64,000 nt of DNA from Cloacimonetes bacterium UBA5210 (GCA_002412625.1 DHVK01000033.1:1-64000); one strand, 5' to 3'. Counted from the first letter of the stretch, positions 36,670 through 45,629 are shown. Numbers and translations are program-made. Notes: generated from the sequence alone by a model not told the origin.

Positions 36670-37407
36670 CTAATTGTAAAACTGACTTAATACGCTCAGG
36701 CTCTTAAGCTTGGGCGTTTGTTTTTGATGTGCTGTATAATATGCGAGAAATAATCGGTTTAACTCTCCTACAACCTCTTGGCTGGGTTCCGCTTCACAAA
36801 GATGCATTCCGATCTCCGGCAATAGAGCAAGAATGTCGCGGGCTTTTCGGGATAGTGCGTAATACTGCTCGCGGTTGTTCAATGCTACATAGCAGTCCCG
36901 GCAGATGATCTCGGCACTGCCGTTGAAGGCGTAAGCCGGGGCTGGCTCGCCACACATTCCGCAGCTTGAGAGATCCGGTTCAATCCCCATAAGCTTCAGC
37001 AGGCGCATAAACAAGCGCCAGAAGATCAGGATGCCGTTTGTCTCCAGTTTCTGCAGATAGACCAGGTACTTCTGCAGAATCTCATAATAGAGTTGTGCCT
37101 CGCTTGCCGGGATCAGGATTTTGGAGATCAATTCCGCTCCCGCTTCAGCAGCTGCCCAGGTGGAAGTCGTAGGATAGCGCGAATAGTCTTGCAGCAAGTC
37201 TGCTTCTTTCAATAGATAGAGCCCTTCTTCTTTGGGTTCAAACAGGCCGAATTCATATTCACAGAAGCGTAAAAGCGGATCCGGTTTCTTGCGCCAGCCT
37301 TTGGCAATGATAGAGACATGGGCAATATCCCGGCTTTGAACCTTCAGGATCAGGCTGCTTTCGGAATAGGGGATGATCCCGATGATGATCCCGTGAGTCT
37401 TGATCAC
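36670..37407 (-). CDS. recO: DNA repair protein RecO
   Basis: The 245-aa product has the N-terminal OB-fold (IKTHGIIIGIIPYSESSLIL) and a C-terminal helical domain with a zinc finger made by C149, C152, C169 and C172 (CGMC...CRDC). RecO anneals single-stranded DNA and loads RecA with RecR at gaps. The start is GTG at 37407, overlapping the stop of the upstream NFACT gene as GTGA. The long in-frame extension upstream has no family similarity and lies inside the neighbouring gene, and the 245-aa length is normal for RecO. Confidence 0.92.
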   Translation of the reverse strand: MIKTHGIIIGIIPYSESSLILKVQSRDIAHVSIIAKGWRKKPDPLLRFCEYEFGLFEPKEEGLYLLKEADLLQDYSRYPTTSTWAAAEAGAELISKILIPASEAQLYYEILQKYLVYLQKLETNGILIFWRLFMRLLKLMGIEPDLSSCGMCGEPAPAYAFNGSAEIICRDCYVALNNREQYYALSRKARDILALLPEIGMHLCEAEPSQEVVGELNRLFLAYYTAHQKQTPKLKSLSVLSQFYN

Positions 37408-38810
37408 AAGCCCAGTTCCTCTCTGACGGCACGGATGTCCTTGGGGTTGGCAAAGAATGTCTTGTAATTCGAATATGTTACAAAGCCGGCGGCGCTGCCT
37501 TTGGGCTTGCGCACATAGCGGATTTGGGTATAATCCACCGGTACGTTGATCGAGAACTTTGCCTGGGAATACCACGCGGCAAGGGCACAACAGGCACGCA
37601 CCAGCTCCGCCGGGGGCTCCTGTTTGCGGTGGTTTTTCAGCAGCACATGCGCTCCCCGGTAGATGCGGCTGTGAAACCACCAATCCTGCGCCTTTCCGAC
37701 CTTGGTGCTGATGAAATCGTTCTCTTTGGCCTTGCGTCCGATGTAGATGTGCCAGCCATCACTGATCTTTAACTGCAGAATGCGGTCGAGCTGGTTGATC
37801 TTGTGGCTGATGTTTCCGCTTTTGTCCCGCATGTCCAGATCAAGATCTTCACGATGCTCCAGGCGCAGCACCAGCTTTTGGATGGCCTCAATCTCGCCCC
37901 TTGTGCGGTTGATATTGATCTCGATGATGCTCTTGCCGTTTTTGGCTTTGTGGTATTTCTTGAGGTAAAACTGCAGATTTTGGTGGGGACTCTTGTCCGC
38001 AAGCAAGGGAATCCGGATTTCAGCCATTGCCGGATCCAGATAGTTAGTGGCCACCAGTTCCGTCTGCCCGGGTTCAATCTGATGCATGTTTGGTTTTATA
38101 GCCTCCGCGCAAGCCTGATAATAATCCATCTTAAGCGCGTTTTCCATGTCCTGCTCTTGAAGTCTCAGCTTTTTATTCAGCCGCTTGATTTCTTTCTGTA
38201 ACAGCCGAATTTTGCTTTCTGTATTGGATTTCGCGTCTTTGGGCAATAATATCTGCTGATGCCTTTGCCGAAAGTACTCGTTCAGGCTGCTAGTCTGGTA
38301 GTGTTCCGGGATCTCAATGCTCTGGTTCTGCTCCGGCTCAAAACTTGTCTGAGGGGGATAGTAGGCTTGGTTCACCAAGACCATGCGCATCGGGTTATCC
38401 GCCAGCGAGTACTTCAGCAGAGCGTCCAGAACCAGGCGGCTCTCATGTTTTACCAAAATCACATTTGGTTTGGGGGGCATCAATTCGCAGACCAGATCAA
38501 GCTCTTTTCGCTCTCCATAGATATCTTTTTGCATCAGGTGGATGCTGATGATGCGATCGTTATCCCGGATGCTGATCCCGGTGATGGCTACTCCCCGCAG
38601 TTGTGTCCAAATCTCATGCGCAGCCTTTGGGATCGCGGGCTCTTGCTGTTTGTATATGAAACTATCCTGCGGACTCAGCACGATCACCAGCGGCGAGCTT
38701 TTGATCAGGCAGAGATACATCGTGTTCTCAAAAATGCTTATCTTATCCAGATTGCCAATGAAGCCCTGGAACTCGCTCACCCAGGCTGCCAAAAAGTTGT
38801 ATTTCATCAT
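37404..38810 (-). CDS. rqcH: NFACT family ribosome quality-control factor RqcH (Rqc2 homologue)
   Basis: The 468-aa protein has an NFACT-N domain with the conserved D85-R86 pair (NDRIISIHL) used for tRNA handling, a central coiled coil (about 195-225, KIRLLQKEIKRLNKKLRL) and a C-terminal NFACT-R domain with DWWFHSRIYRGAHVLL, VDYTQIRYVRKPKGS and TYSNYKTFFANP. In known systems RqcH binds stalled 50S subunits with peptidyl-tRNA and adds C-terminal alanine tails that mark the nascent chain for degradation. It is shorter than the 570-aa Bacillus protein, mainly in the middle. Two adjacent ATG codons (38810, 38807) are possible starts. It overlaps recO by 4 bp. Confidence 0.9.
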   Translation of the reverse strand: MMKYNFLAAWVSEFQGFIGNLDKISIFENTMYLCLIKSSPLVIVLSPQDSFIYKQQEPAIPKAAHEIWTQLRGVAITGISIRDNDRIISIHLMQKDIYGERKELDLVCELMPPKPNVILVKHESRLVLDALLKYSLADNPMRMVLVNQAYYPPQTSFEPEQNQSIEIPEHYQTSSLNEYFRQRHQQILLPKDAKSNTESKIRLLQKEIKRLNKKLRLQEQDMENALKMDYYQACAEAIKPNMHQIEPGQTELVATNYLDPAMAEIRIPLLADKSPHQNLQFYLKKYHKAKNGKSIIEININRTRGEIEAIQKLVLRLEHREDLDLDMRDKSGNISHKINQLDRILQLKISDGWHIYIGRKAKENDFISTKVGKAQDWWFHSRIYRGAHVLLKNHRKQEPPAELVRACCALAAWYSQAKFSINVPVDYTQIRYVRKPKGSAAGFVTYSNYKTFFANPKDIRAVREELGL

Positions 38811-38893
38811 TCATCCAATTACGTATTTATCTTGACACAAAAACAGTGTATCATGGAAATGACGCTTACAAAATATCGCGATAGGAGTCAAGT

Positions 38894-39766
38894 ATGAAAA
38901 TAGCACAAATCATAATAATCGTAATCCTGGCCGCTCTGGCCATTGTTTTTGGCATCGTTTGGATGAATGCTGCCAAAGAGAATAAAGCTCTAATCAAGAG
39001 TAATGAAGACCTGCAAAGCCTCTATGAATCATCCACGGCAACCATCAGTGAGATCCAGGAAAGTCTGCAATCTCTGGATCAGGATCTTACCGGGCAACTC
39101 TTTACTCAAGGAGAGATTCCGAATGCCTCTCCCGCGGACAGACGTGACCGCATCATCACCTCCATCGCAAACATGCGCGACCAAATCGAAGCAGATAAGA
39201 AGAAGATCGCTCAGCTTGAGGGGCAACTGGCCAATTCCAGAACCCAATTGCGCGGTGTGCAGGATATGGTTAACCGCCTGAAAGCTTCCCTGGACGATAA
39301 AGAACGCATCATGTCCGAGCTCCAGGATCGTCTGGGAATTATGGACGAAACCATCGAAGCAGAACGCAGATTGAGCCAAATGGCAATAGCAGAACGCGAG
39401 CAAACCATTGCCGAACGGGATCAGGCTCTGATCGATGCCGAACGTGAAGCTGATACTATCTACTACGTAGTCGGCACCCGCAAACAGCTTATGGATCAGG
39501 GAATTATCGACCGCAAGGGCGGAATCCTGGGCATTGGCAGAGTAACTACGATAAATAAAAAGATCGCCACCGAGAAATTTACTGAGATCAATCTGCAGGA
39601 TAGCCAACAGATCACTTTCAAGATCACCAACAAGGGCTATAGCATCCTTTCAAACCACATCGCCACAACCTACAATGTGGAGAAAGTGGATGGTGAGTAT
39701 GTACTCACTGTGACCGATAAAGAGAACTTCCGCAAACAAAAGTTCCTGGTGATCGAGCTTCTGTAA
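38894..39766 (+). CDS. Membrane-anchored coiled-coil protein of unknown function
   Basis: This 290-aa protein has an N-terminal hydrophobic segment (5-24) and a long coiled coil from about 28 to 190 (heptad-rich; ADKKKIAQLEGQLANSRTQL, REQTIAERDQALIDAERE). A compact C-terminal domain of about 100 residues contains YYVVGTRKQLMDQGIIDRKG, GILGIGRVTTINKK and a final FRKQKFLVIELL. That C-terminal pattern recurs in many Bacteroidota-type proteins without assigned function. Orientation is probably periplasmic after an uncleaved or cleaved signal. AGGAG precedes the ATG and a strong terminator follows. It is divergent from rqcH. Confidence 0.85.
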   Translation: MKIAQIIIIVILAALAIVFGIVWMNAAKENKALIKSNEDLQSLYESSTATISEIQESLQSLDQDLTGQLFTQGEIPNASPADRRDRIITSIANMRDQIEADKKKIAQLEGQLANSRTQLRGVQDMVNRLKASLDDKERIMSELQDRLGIMDETIEAERRLSQMAIAEREQTIAERDQALIDAEREADTIYYVVGTRKQLMDQGIIDRKGGILGIGRVTTINKKIATEKFTEINLQDSQQITFKITNKGYSILSNHIATTYNVEKVDGEYVLTVTDKENFRKQKFLVIELL

Positions 39767-39786
39767 AGAATTATCCATATATAAAG

Positions 39787-39813
39787 AAAGCCCCGGTTTG
39801 ATGCCGGGGCTTT
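39787..39813. terminator. Bidirectional terminator between convergent genes
   Basis: AAAGCCCCGG / CCGGGGCTTT forms a perfect 10-bp stem with a 7-nt loop, with A/T runs on both flanks. It serves the coiled-coil gene on the plus strand and htpG on the minus strand. Confidence 0.9.
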
Positions 39814-39833
39814 GTCTGTCTGGTTATAATGTA

Positions 39834-41828
39834 TTATAAGTAGGATAGCACCTTGTTGGCTTTGCCGATAAAGGCTTTCAGCTCATCTCCGCTGAAGGCT
39901 TTTTGCTCCAGCAGCGAGAGATCGTGGATGTAACCGCAGAGGGTCTTGACTTCTTCCTCTTTGCCTTGTTTATCCATCTCCAGGATTTTCTGGATCACGG
40001 GGTTCTGAGTATTCACCACCAGGCTATGGTGCTTCAGCATATCGCTTCCGCCGCCCATTCGCTGGCTTAGGTCCATATCGTGCCAACGGCGCATGAACTC
40101 GCTGAAGACGATCATCCCGGGAATCTCTTTGGTCTTCAGGTTCTTTACTTCTACTTTCAGCTCGGAGTAAGCATGGTTTTGCAGTTCTTCCATGGCCTCT
40201 GCGCCGAGTTCTGCCACCACTTCCTCCGGCAAGGCCAGGAGGTCAATCAGGGTTTGCTCGTCCTTCTGCACTTGAAACGGGCTCAACAGGGTGGCCGCGC
40301 TGCCGTGTTTCTTGAAGAATTCCTTTAAGCTCTCCGCGCTGAAAGAGGCTTCCTGCTTCTGATCCAGAGCACGGTAGAAGACCTTTTTAAGCCGCGCTTT
40401 GTCGGAATCCGGCATGCTGCTCTGAGTGTTTACCAGAAGGTCGTTAACTTCGCTATCCACGCGGATGAACTCCACCTTATCCAGCTTGCTTTCCAGTTTT
40501 TGGAAGAGGTGGATGTCCAGAGGGGTATTCTGGAAGATCACTTCGATGCCTTGTTCCTTCATCAGGTTCAGATAGCTGACCTGGGTATCCTCGCTGGCAG
40601 CGTACCACACGCGGGTGTTTCCTTCACTGTTGGCTGCATTGCGCTGTTTATAGTCTTCCACCGTCAGGTAGTCGCCGCTGGCGGATTTGAAGATGGCAAT
40701 GTCCTTCATGGAGTCAAAGAACTCGTCTTCCTTCAGCATTCCGAATTTGATGAAGGTGTTGATGTCTTCCCAATACTCTTCATACTTCTTGCGGTCTTCT
40801 TTGAAAGTAGCGTTGAAGTGGTCGGCTACCTTTTTGATAATATATTTGGATATCTTCTGTACCTGACTGTCGTTCTGCAGGAAACTGCGCGAGACGTTGA
40901 GCGGGATATCCGGAATATCGATCCCGCCTTTGAGCAGCAGCAGGAACTCCGGGATCAGATCTTCCAGGTTATCTGCCACAAAGACGTTGTTGCAGAAGAG
41001 CTTTACTTCACCTTTGAAGAATTCAGGTTCATTGCGCAGTTTGGGGAAATACAGGATGCCCTTCAGGTTGAAGGGGAAATCCACATTCAAATGTATCCAG
41101 AACACGGGTTCTTTATAGTCGTGGAATACATCCTGATAGAACTTGATGTACTCTTCCCGAGTAACGTCTTTGGGCAAGCGGTTCCACAGCGCTTCGGTCT
41201 GGTTGATCTGTTTGCCATCAAACATGATAGGAATCGGCATGAAGTTGCAATAGCGCTCCAGGATTTCCCGGATCTTGCTGTCTTCGGAGTAATCCTTGGA
41301 ATCTTCGTTAAAGTGCAATGTAATAGTGGTTCCCACTTCCTTGCGTTTGCCTTCGCTCATGCTGTATTCGGTGGTGCCGTCACATTCCCAAAAAGCCGCC
41401 TTGCTGCCTTCTGTTACAGATAGGGAATCGATGGTCACCTTGTCTGAAACCATGAATGAGGAATAGAAGCCCAGCCCGAAGTGACCGATGATATTTGTCT
41501 GAACGTCTTTGAACTTATTCACAAATTCCTCCGCTCCGGAGAACGCGATCTGGTTGATGTATTTGCGGATCTCATCTTCGGTCATCCCGATGCCGGTGTC
41601 GATAACTTGCAGGGTTTTCTTGCTTTTATCCAGCTTGATCTCGATCTTCATGTCTTCCTGCTTGAAATCGGGATCGGCATATTTGCGTTTGGATATGGCA
41701 TCCACCGCGTTGGAGACAAGCTCCCGCAAGAAGATATCGTGCTGAGAATACAGCCATTTCTTGATGATGGGGAAGATGTTCTCGGTATGGATGCTCAGGG
41801 ATCCGGTTTCTCGTTTTTTAGTAGGCAT
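39834..41828 (-). CDS. htpG: Chaperone protein HtpG (Hsp90)
   Basis: The roughly 664-aa protein contains the GHKL ATPase motifs of Hsp90: ELVSNAVDA (ATP-Mg Asn), DTGIGMT, GHFGLGFYSSFM and the TTITLHF strand. The middle domain has the catalytic-loop region around NVSRSFLQND, and a C-terminal dimerisation domain follows. It is a cytoplasmic ATP-dependent chaperone. ATG codons at 41834 and 41828 are both possible; AAGGAG (41838-41843) is 3 bp from the first and 9 bp from the second, so 41828 is preferred. A CIRCE operator and a sigma70-like promoter lie just upstream, implying HrcA heat-shock control. Confidence 0.95.
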   Translation of the reverse strand: MPTKKRETGSLSIHTENIFPIIKKWLYSQHDIFLRELVSNAVDAISKRKYADPDFKQEDMKIEIKLDKSKKTLQVIDTGIGMTEDEIRKYINQIAFSGAEEFVNKFKDVQTNIIGHFGLGFYSSFMVSDKVTIDSLSVTEGSKAAFWECDGTTEYSMSEGKRKEVGTTITLHFNEDSKDYSEDSKIREILERYCNFMPIPIMFDGKQINQTEALWNRLPKDVTREEYIKFYQDVFHDYKEPVFWIHLNVDFPFNLKGILYFPKLRNEPEFFKGEVKLFCNNVFVADNLEDLIPEFLLLLKGGIDIPDIPLNVSRSFLQNDSQVQKISKYIIKKVADHFNATFKEDRKKYEEYWEDINTFIKFGMLKEDEFFDSMKDIAIFKSASGDYLTVEDYKQRNAANSEGNTRVWYAASEDTQVSYLNLMKEQGIEVIFQNTPLDIHLFQKLESKLDKVEFIRVDSEVNDLLVNTQSSMPDSDKARLKKVFYRALDQKQEASFSAESLKEFFKKHGSAATLLSPFQVQKDEQTLIDLLALPEEVVAELGAEAMEELQNHAYSELKVEVKNLKTKEIPGMIVFSEFMRRWHDMDLSQRMGGGSDMLKHHSLVVNTQNPVIQKILEMDKQGKEEEVKTLCGYIHDLSLLEQKAFSGDELKAFIGKANKVLSYL

Positions 41829-41867
41829 GCTCATAAACTCCTTAAAATTAGTAATCAGTTTGAGGAT

Positions 41868-41895
41868 AAAATAGTCACACTGGCCAATCTGTCAA
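41868..41895 (-). promoter_or_regulatory. Promoter of htpG
   Basis: On the minus strand TTGACA (41890-41895) and TATTTT (41868-41873) are separated by 16 bp, 25-40 bp before the htpG ribosome site. The CIRCE element lies immediately upstream of the -35 box. Confidence 0.6.
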
Positions 41896-41903
41896 GCAGA
41901 AAA

Positions 41904-41930
41904 TTAGCAGTCCGACTTGTGGAGTGCTAA
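41904..41930. promoter_or_regulatory. CIRCE element (HrcA operator) upstream of htpG
   Basis: On the plus strand TTAGCAGTC, nine bases, then GAGTGCTAA. This matches the CIRCE consensus TTAGCACTC-N9-GAGTGCTAA with one mismatch in 18 conserved positions and the exact spacer. HrcA normally binds it to repress heat-shock genes. Confidence 0.88.
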
Positions 41931-41980
41931 GATGCCCGCGGGTTCCAGCGCGCAGTGAACCAATAACAGAACGTCTAAAG

Positions 41981-43660
41981 CTAATCCCGGGTTAGTTTCC
42001 GATATGTGATCCGCTTTGGTAGCACCGCCTTTTCACCCAGGCGCATCACTTTGTTCTCTTCGTAATCGCTGAAGTTCCCTTCAAACCACTTCACCTGGCT
42101 ATCTCCTTCGAAGGATAGGATATGCGTGCACACCCGATCCAGGAAGTAGCGGTCGTGACTGATCACCACCGCGCAACCAGCAAACGAGAGCAGGGCTTCT
42201 TCGAGGGCGTGGATAGTGTAAACATCCAGGTCATTTGTGGGTTCATCCAGCAGCAATACATTGCCCCCTGCCTGGAGGGTAAGCGCTAGATAGGCGCGGT
42301 TCTTTTCTCCACCACTCAGGATATTCACGGGTTTAATGTGTTCTTTGCTGGAGAAATTGAACTTACCGATGTACTCGCGTACCTTGATTTCGCGGTCTCC
42401 GATGGTCAGCACATCACGTCCTTGGCCGATCAGGTCCAGCAAGGTTTGCTCGGAATTCATCATTCTAACCTGATCCACATAGGAAAGCTTCACCGTTTCC
42501 CCAAGCTCAAAGTGCCCGCTATCGGGAGCAATGTTGCCCACGATCATCTCGAACAGGGTAGTTTTTCCGGCTCCATTGGGTCCGATGACGCCCACAATGC
42601 CACCAGCCGGGAGAATGAACTCCAGGTTTTCGTAGAGCAGCTTTTCATCATAGCCTTTGGATACGCCTTTGGCAATGATGACCTTGTTCCCCAGCTTTGG
42701 CCCCGGGAAGATCGGCAGCTCTTCGGTGCTGCGTTCGCGTTCAAATTTCTGTTCAGACAGCTTTTCGAAGTTTTGGATGCGGGCTTTGCTCTTGGCTTGT
42801 CTGGCCTTGGGGCTACTGCGAATCCATTCCAGTTCATCCGCCAGAGCTCTCTGGCGCCGTTTATCGGCTTTTTGCTCTTGAGCCATCCGCGCTTGTTTTT
42901 GCTCCAGCCAGGAAGAATAGTTGCCTTGATACGGGAATCCTTCACCCCGGTCGAGTTCCAGGATCCAATTTGCCACGTTATCCAAAAAGTAGCGATCATG
43001 AGTGATGGCGATTACAGTGCCGGGATACCGCTTCAGATGGTGTTCCAGCCAGAGGATGGTCTCGGCATCCAGATGGTTGGTAGGTTCGTCCAGCAGCAGG
43101 ATATCCGGTGCTTGCAGCAACAATCTGCACAAAGACACGCGGCGTTTTTCGCCACCACTGATCACTTTTATCGGAAGATCCGCCGGCGGACAGCGCAGAG
43201 CATCCATCGCCAGCTCCAATCTGCTATCCAGATCCCAGGCATTTGCCGCATCCAGTTTGTCCTGCACTTCGCCTTGCTCCGCCAAAAGTGCATTCATGGC
43301 ATCATCATCCAGGTCTTCCATGAAGCGATTGTTGATCTCTTCAAAGCGCGCGAGCAGAGCGATTGTCTCTTTGACCGCTTCCTGCACAATCTCCAATACG
43401 GTTTTGTCCGGATCCAATTGCGGATCTTGCTCCAGATAGCCGATGCTATAGCCTTTACTCATCGCCACCTGGCCGATGAAGTCCGTATCCAAGCCTGCCA
43501 TGATTTTCAGCAGAGTGCTCTTGCCGGAGCCATTCAGCCCCACCACGCCAATCTTGGCTCCATAATAATAGCCGAGATAAATATCTTTCAGGATGTACTT
43601 GTTGCCATCCACAACTTTACCGACACCGGTCATTTGGTAGATTACTTTGTTTTCTTCCAC
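41981..43660 (-). CDS. ettA: Energy-dependent translational throttle protein EttA (ABC-F ATPase)
   Basis: The 559-aa protein has two ABC ATPase domains joined by the linker typical of EttA. First Walker A is GLNGSGKS (41-48), first signature VISGGEKRR, first Walker B LLLLDEPTNHLD; second Walker A GPNGAGKT, second signature ILSGGEKNR, second Walker B LLLDEPTNDLD. The first domain contains the arm insertion. There are no membrane segments. EttA binds the ribosomal E site and gates the first elongation steps according to the ATP/ADP ratio. The start is GTG at 43660 with GAGGA seven bases upstream. Length and full collinearity separate it from other ABC-F subfamilies (Uup, YbiT, antibiotic resistance types). 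Confidence 0.93.
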   Translation of the reverse strand: MEENKVIYQMTGVGKVVDGNKYILKDIYLGYYYGAKIGVVGLNGSGKSTLLKIMAGLDTDFIGQVAMSKGYSIGYLEQDPQLDPDKTVLEIVQEAVKETIALLARFEEINNRFMEDLDDDAMNALLAEQGEVQDKLDAANAWDLDSRLELAMDALRCPPADLPIKVISGGEKRRVSLCRLLLQAPDILLLDEPTNHLDAETILWLEHHLKRYPGTVIAITHDRYFLDNVANWILELDRGEGFPYQGNYSSWLEQKQARMAQEQKADKRRQRALADELEWIRSSPKARQAKSKARIQNFEKLSEQKFERERSTEELPIFPGPKLGNKVIIAKGVSKGYDEKLLYENLEFILPAGGIVGVIGPNGAGKTTLFEMIVGNIAPDSGHFELGETVKLSYVDQVRMMNSEQTLLDLIGQGRDVLTIGDREIKVREYIGKFNFSSKEHIKPVNILSGGEKNRAYLALTLQAGGNVLLLDEPTNDLDVYTIHALEEALLSFAGCAVVISHDRYFLDRVCTHILSFEGDSQVKWFEGNFSDYEENKVMRLGEKAVLPKRITYRKLTRD

Positions 43661-43734
43661 TCAGATTCCTCTATACTTAGTTTAATTTATGTGATCACGG
43701 TTATGCAATACTGATGCTTGGGCATTACCCGCGC

Positions 43735-44316
43735 TTATAATGAGATGTTTTTGCTGTGTTTCAAGGTTTGATAATAGATGGTAAGCGCGCTATTGAAGTA
43801 TGGCATCACATAAATCAGTGCCAAGCCAAAGGTTACGATGGACAGCAGCCACCAGCCCAGGAAGCTGGCAACCAGCCCAAAGAGTTCCCATTTGTGCCCC
43901 ATCATCAGATTCTTGCTGGCTGTGATTGCAGCCTCCGCACTCAGTTCAGGGTTTTCCTTCAAGATGTAGAAGGTCATGCTGTAGCTTAGCATGGCCATGA
44001 TTCCGGGAACGAAGAGCAATAAACTCCACAACAGCGTATAAAAGGAAATCAAAACTCCTGCCAGGAGGTTTTTACCGAAGTCGTTGAAGCCGGAGAACAT
44101 CTCATCAATCGTGAAGGTCTCTCCTCTATCCAATTTGAGCAGAACGCCAGCAGTGCCCACGCTCAAAGGACCATAGATCAGAACCCAGGCAAAGCCCAAT
44201 GAAAAAGAGCTGATACCTGATAGGATCAGGTTGTATATCAAAAACACCAGGATCAGATTCCCTATCTGAGGGGCCATAATCTCCTTGGCACGCAGCTTGA
44301 TGTCGTCAAAGTTCAT
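43735..44316 (-). CDS. DUF975 family integral membrane protein
   Basis: This 193-aa protein starts with the amphipathic FDDIKLRAKEIM segment and has about five hydrophobic helices, with the characteristic LLFVPGIMAMLSYSMTFYIL and the ENPELSAEAAITASKNLMMGHKWELF stretch that define DUF975. Function of the family is unknown; it is often annotated as a glycerophosphoryl-diester-phosphodiesterase-like membrane domain. GGAGC precedes the ATG. It lies 74 bp upstream of ettA on the same strand and may be co-transcribed with it. Confidence 0.88.
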   Translation of the reverse strand: MNFDDIKLRAKEIMAPQIGNLILVFLIYNLILSGISSFSLGFAWVLIYGPLSVGTAGVLLKLDRGETFTIDEMFSGFNDFGKNLLAGVLISFYTLLWSLLLFVPGIMAMLSYSMTFYILKENPELSAEAAITASKNLMMGHKWELFGLVASFLGWWLLSIVTFGLALIYVMPYFNSALTIYYQTLKHSKNISL

Positions 44317-44699
44317 TTCTTGCTCCTTTGTGCTTCTCTCTGTTGTTCATATCACACTCTCCACAGCATCGGGACAGTCTTAATCTCTGGGGATGGATGT
44401 CAAGCGGAAAGCGAAATGCAGGGCAAAGCTGTTATTCAAAAATCTTAAAAACTTACAAGGTCTCACCAAAAATGCAAAGGAGAAGCACTTGAGTTTTGTT
44501 GGTTATGAGATGCTGCCTACCGAGCTGAATCGGGATTACACGAGCTGAGGTCGTGAGATCAGGGGGAGGGGGCATTAGGAGGTAAGCTAGCTATTCAGAA
44601 TTATCTCAACCAATATGCTTCCTTTGATTTTGCATTGAACGCATTCCCCATTGGTAGTCCTGGCTTCTGATAGCAAATAGCGCCCATTTTGGGTTAGCG

Positions 44700-44798
44700 T
44701 GGCTAGCATGGCTAGCATAAACCTATATTGTTGCTCCCAATGGCTTGTCATAATATAATAGAGTATACATTAGGGATTTTGCCTAGCCATGCTAGCCA
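44700..44798. repeat. 16-bp inverted repeat
   Basis: TGGCTAGCATGGCTAG at 44700-44715 is matched exactly by its reverse complement at 44783-44798. Each arm itself contains the half-repeated unit GGCTAGCAT/GGCTAGC. Confidence 0.75.
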
Positions 44799-44831
44799 TT
44801 TTCGAGAAAAGCGAGCCATCAACGCAGAAGA

Positions 44832-44910
44832 GTAGAAGCGCCTTCCAGCCGCTTAAGGTAGAAGCGCCGTCCCGCCGCTTGAATGTAGAAGTGCCTTCCA
44901 GCCGCTTCAG
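44832..44910 (+). repeat. Three tandem 26-27 bp units
   Basis: GTAGAAGCGCCTTCCAGCCG plus CTTAAG is repeated three times back to back (starts 44832, 44858, 44885), differing at a few positions. There are no spacers between units, so it is a short tandem array. Confidence 0.8.
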
Positions 44911-45019
44911 ACTGTTGACAAAGCCCATAATCACAAGATTCAAACATCTGCGTCATTGATTACTGAATCCCGTAGTGATGGCATTTTAAATAGATAATGC
45001 ATTGTTATATATATTAATA

Positions 45020-45088
45020 GAGTCCTGTAGGGACGGCATAACATCTTTTTGTTTGGGCTGTTAAGATTATGTCGTCCCTACAGGACTC
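45020..45088. repeat. 22-bp inverted repeat (REP-like)
   Basis: GAGTCCTGTAGGGACGGCAT plus AA at 45020-45041 is matched by its reverse complement at 45067-45088 with one mismatch, enclosing 25 bp. A partial, diverged half-copy (CCCGTAGTGATGGCAT) lies just upstream, and AAGTCCCGCTGGGACTT at 45127-45143 is a related short palindrome. Confidence 0.75.
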
Positions 45089-45311
45089 GAATCAGTTTTA
45101 TGTTAAGCTAAAGTCTATCTAAAATAAAGTCCCGCTGGGACTTAACTCATGATAGAAATGTTGCGTTTGATAATGAATCCAATACTATGAGAGCTTGGGA
45201 TTATCTTCATATCCTAATGTAAGCAAAATCCACGGACTTTGTCAACAACCTCAGCCCCTTGGGGACAGAGTTGATTGATCGGGTGCTTTTTCCCTGAAAG
45301 CTCCACATGGT

Positions 45312-45356
45312 CCTCCCGAAGAGTACCCGAACGGGGCTCAGGAACTCTTCGGGAGG
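45312..45356. repeat. 13-bp perfect hairpin
   Basis: CCTCCCGAAGAGT at 45312-45324 pairs perfectly with ACTCTTCGGGAGG at 45344-45356 across a 19-nt loop. There is no T run on either side, so it is not an ordinary terminator. Confidence 0.7.
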
Positions 45357-45511
45357 TCTATGTGAGGTCGTAAGGGGCTTTGAGGCAAAGGTATCTACCA
45401 GAGGTCGAAAATTTCTATTTGGTGAATGGTTCTGGTCGATTGAGCAGTCTCTGTTTCGCCAATATGCCACAGCAGGCTTTTCCTAAGCTTTTTCCCCAAA
45501 AGCATCGCCAA

Positions 45512-45560
45512 GCTGATCTAAAGCTGTTATAAAGCTATGGTCACAGCACGATAAGGGCTT
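45512..45560 (+). repeat. Dispersed intergenic element, copy C
   Basis: It reads GCTGATCTAAAGCTGTTATA, then AAGCTATGGTCACAGCACGA, then TAAGGGCTT. The first 19 bases differ from copy A at only two positions, and the ACAGCACGATAA end is shared. Confidence 0.6.
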
Positions 45561-45629
45561 TAAATGGAGTTATTCCAAGCTCAAAAGCAGCGGGATAGCA
45601 TCCGTGTATGGGGAGGGATGGATCCTCGT

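Larger units (their letters stand above)
44317..45629. other. Repeat-rich gene-free island of 1.3 kb
   Basis: No credible gene is present on either strand. The stretch instead holds at least five distinct repeat structures: a 16-bp inverted repeat (44700-44798), three tandem 26-27-bp units (44832-44910), a 22-bp inverted repeat (45020-45088), a 13-bp hairpin (45312-45356) and one copy of the dispersed element (45512-45560). Composition is uneven (AT-rich around 44600-45200). The promoter of the DUF975 gene must be near its left end. Confidence 0.7.

Noticed and set aside
40500..41423. 307-aa open frame on the plus strand opposite htpG
   Set aside because: Antisense shadow of the conserved Hsp90 coding sequence; composition reflects the complementary codons only.
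42338..43714. 458-aa open frame on the plus strand opposite ettA
   Set aside because: It is the antisense shadow of a fully convincing ABC-F gene, with no ribosome site and no recognisable domain.
44832..44910. Three short repeats as a possible CRISPR array
   Set aside because: Units are directly adjacent with no spacers and no cas genes are nearby.
45207..45470. 87-aa minus-strand ORF in the repeat island
   Set aside because: It runs through the 13-bp hairpin and has no ribosome site or protein-like composition.
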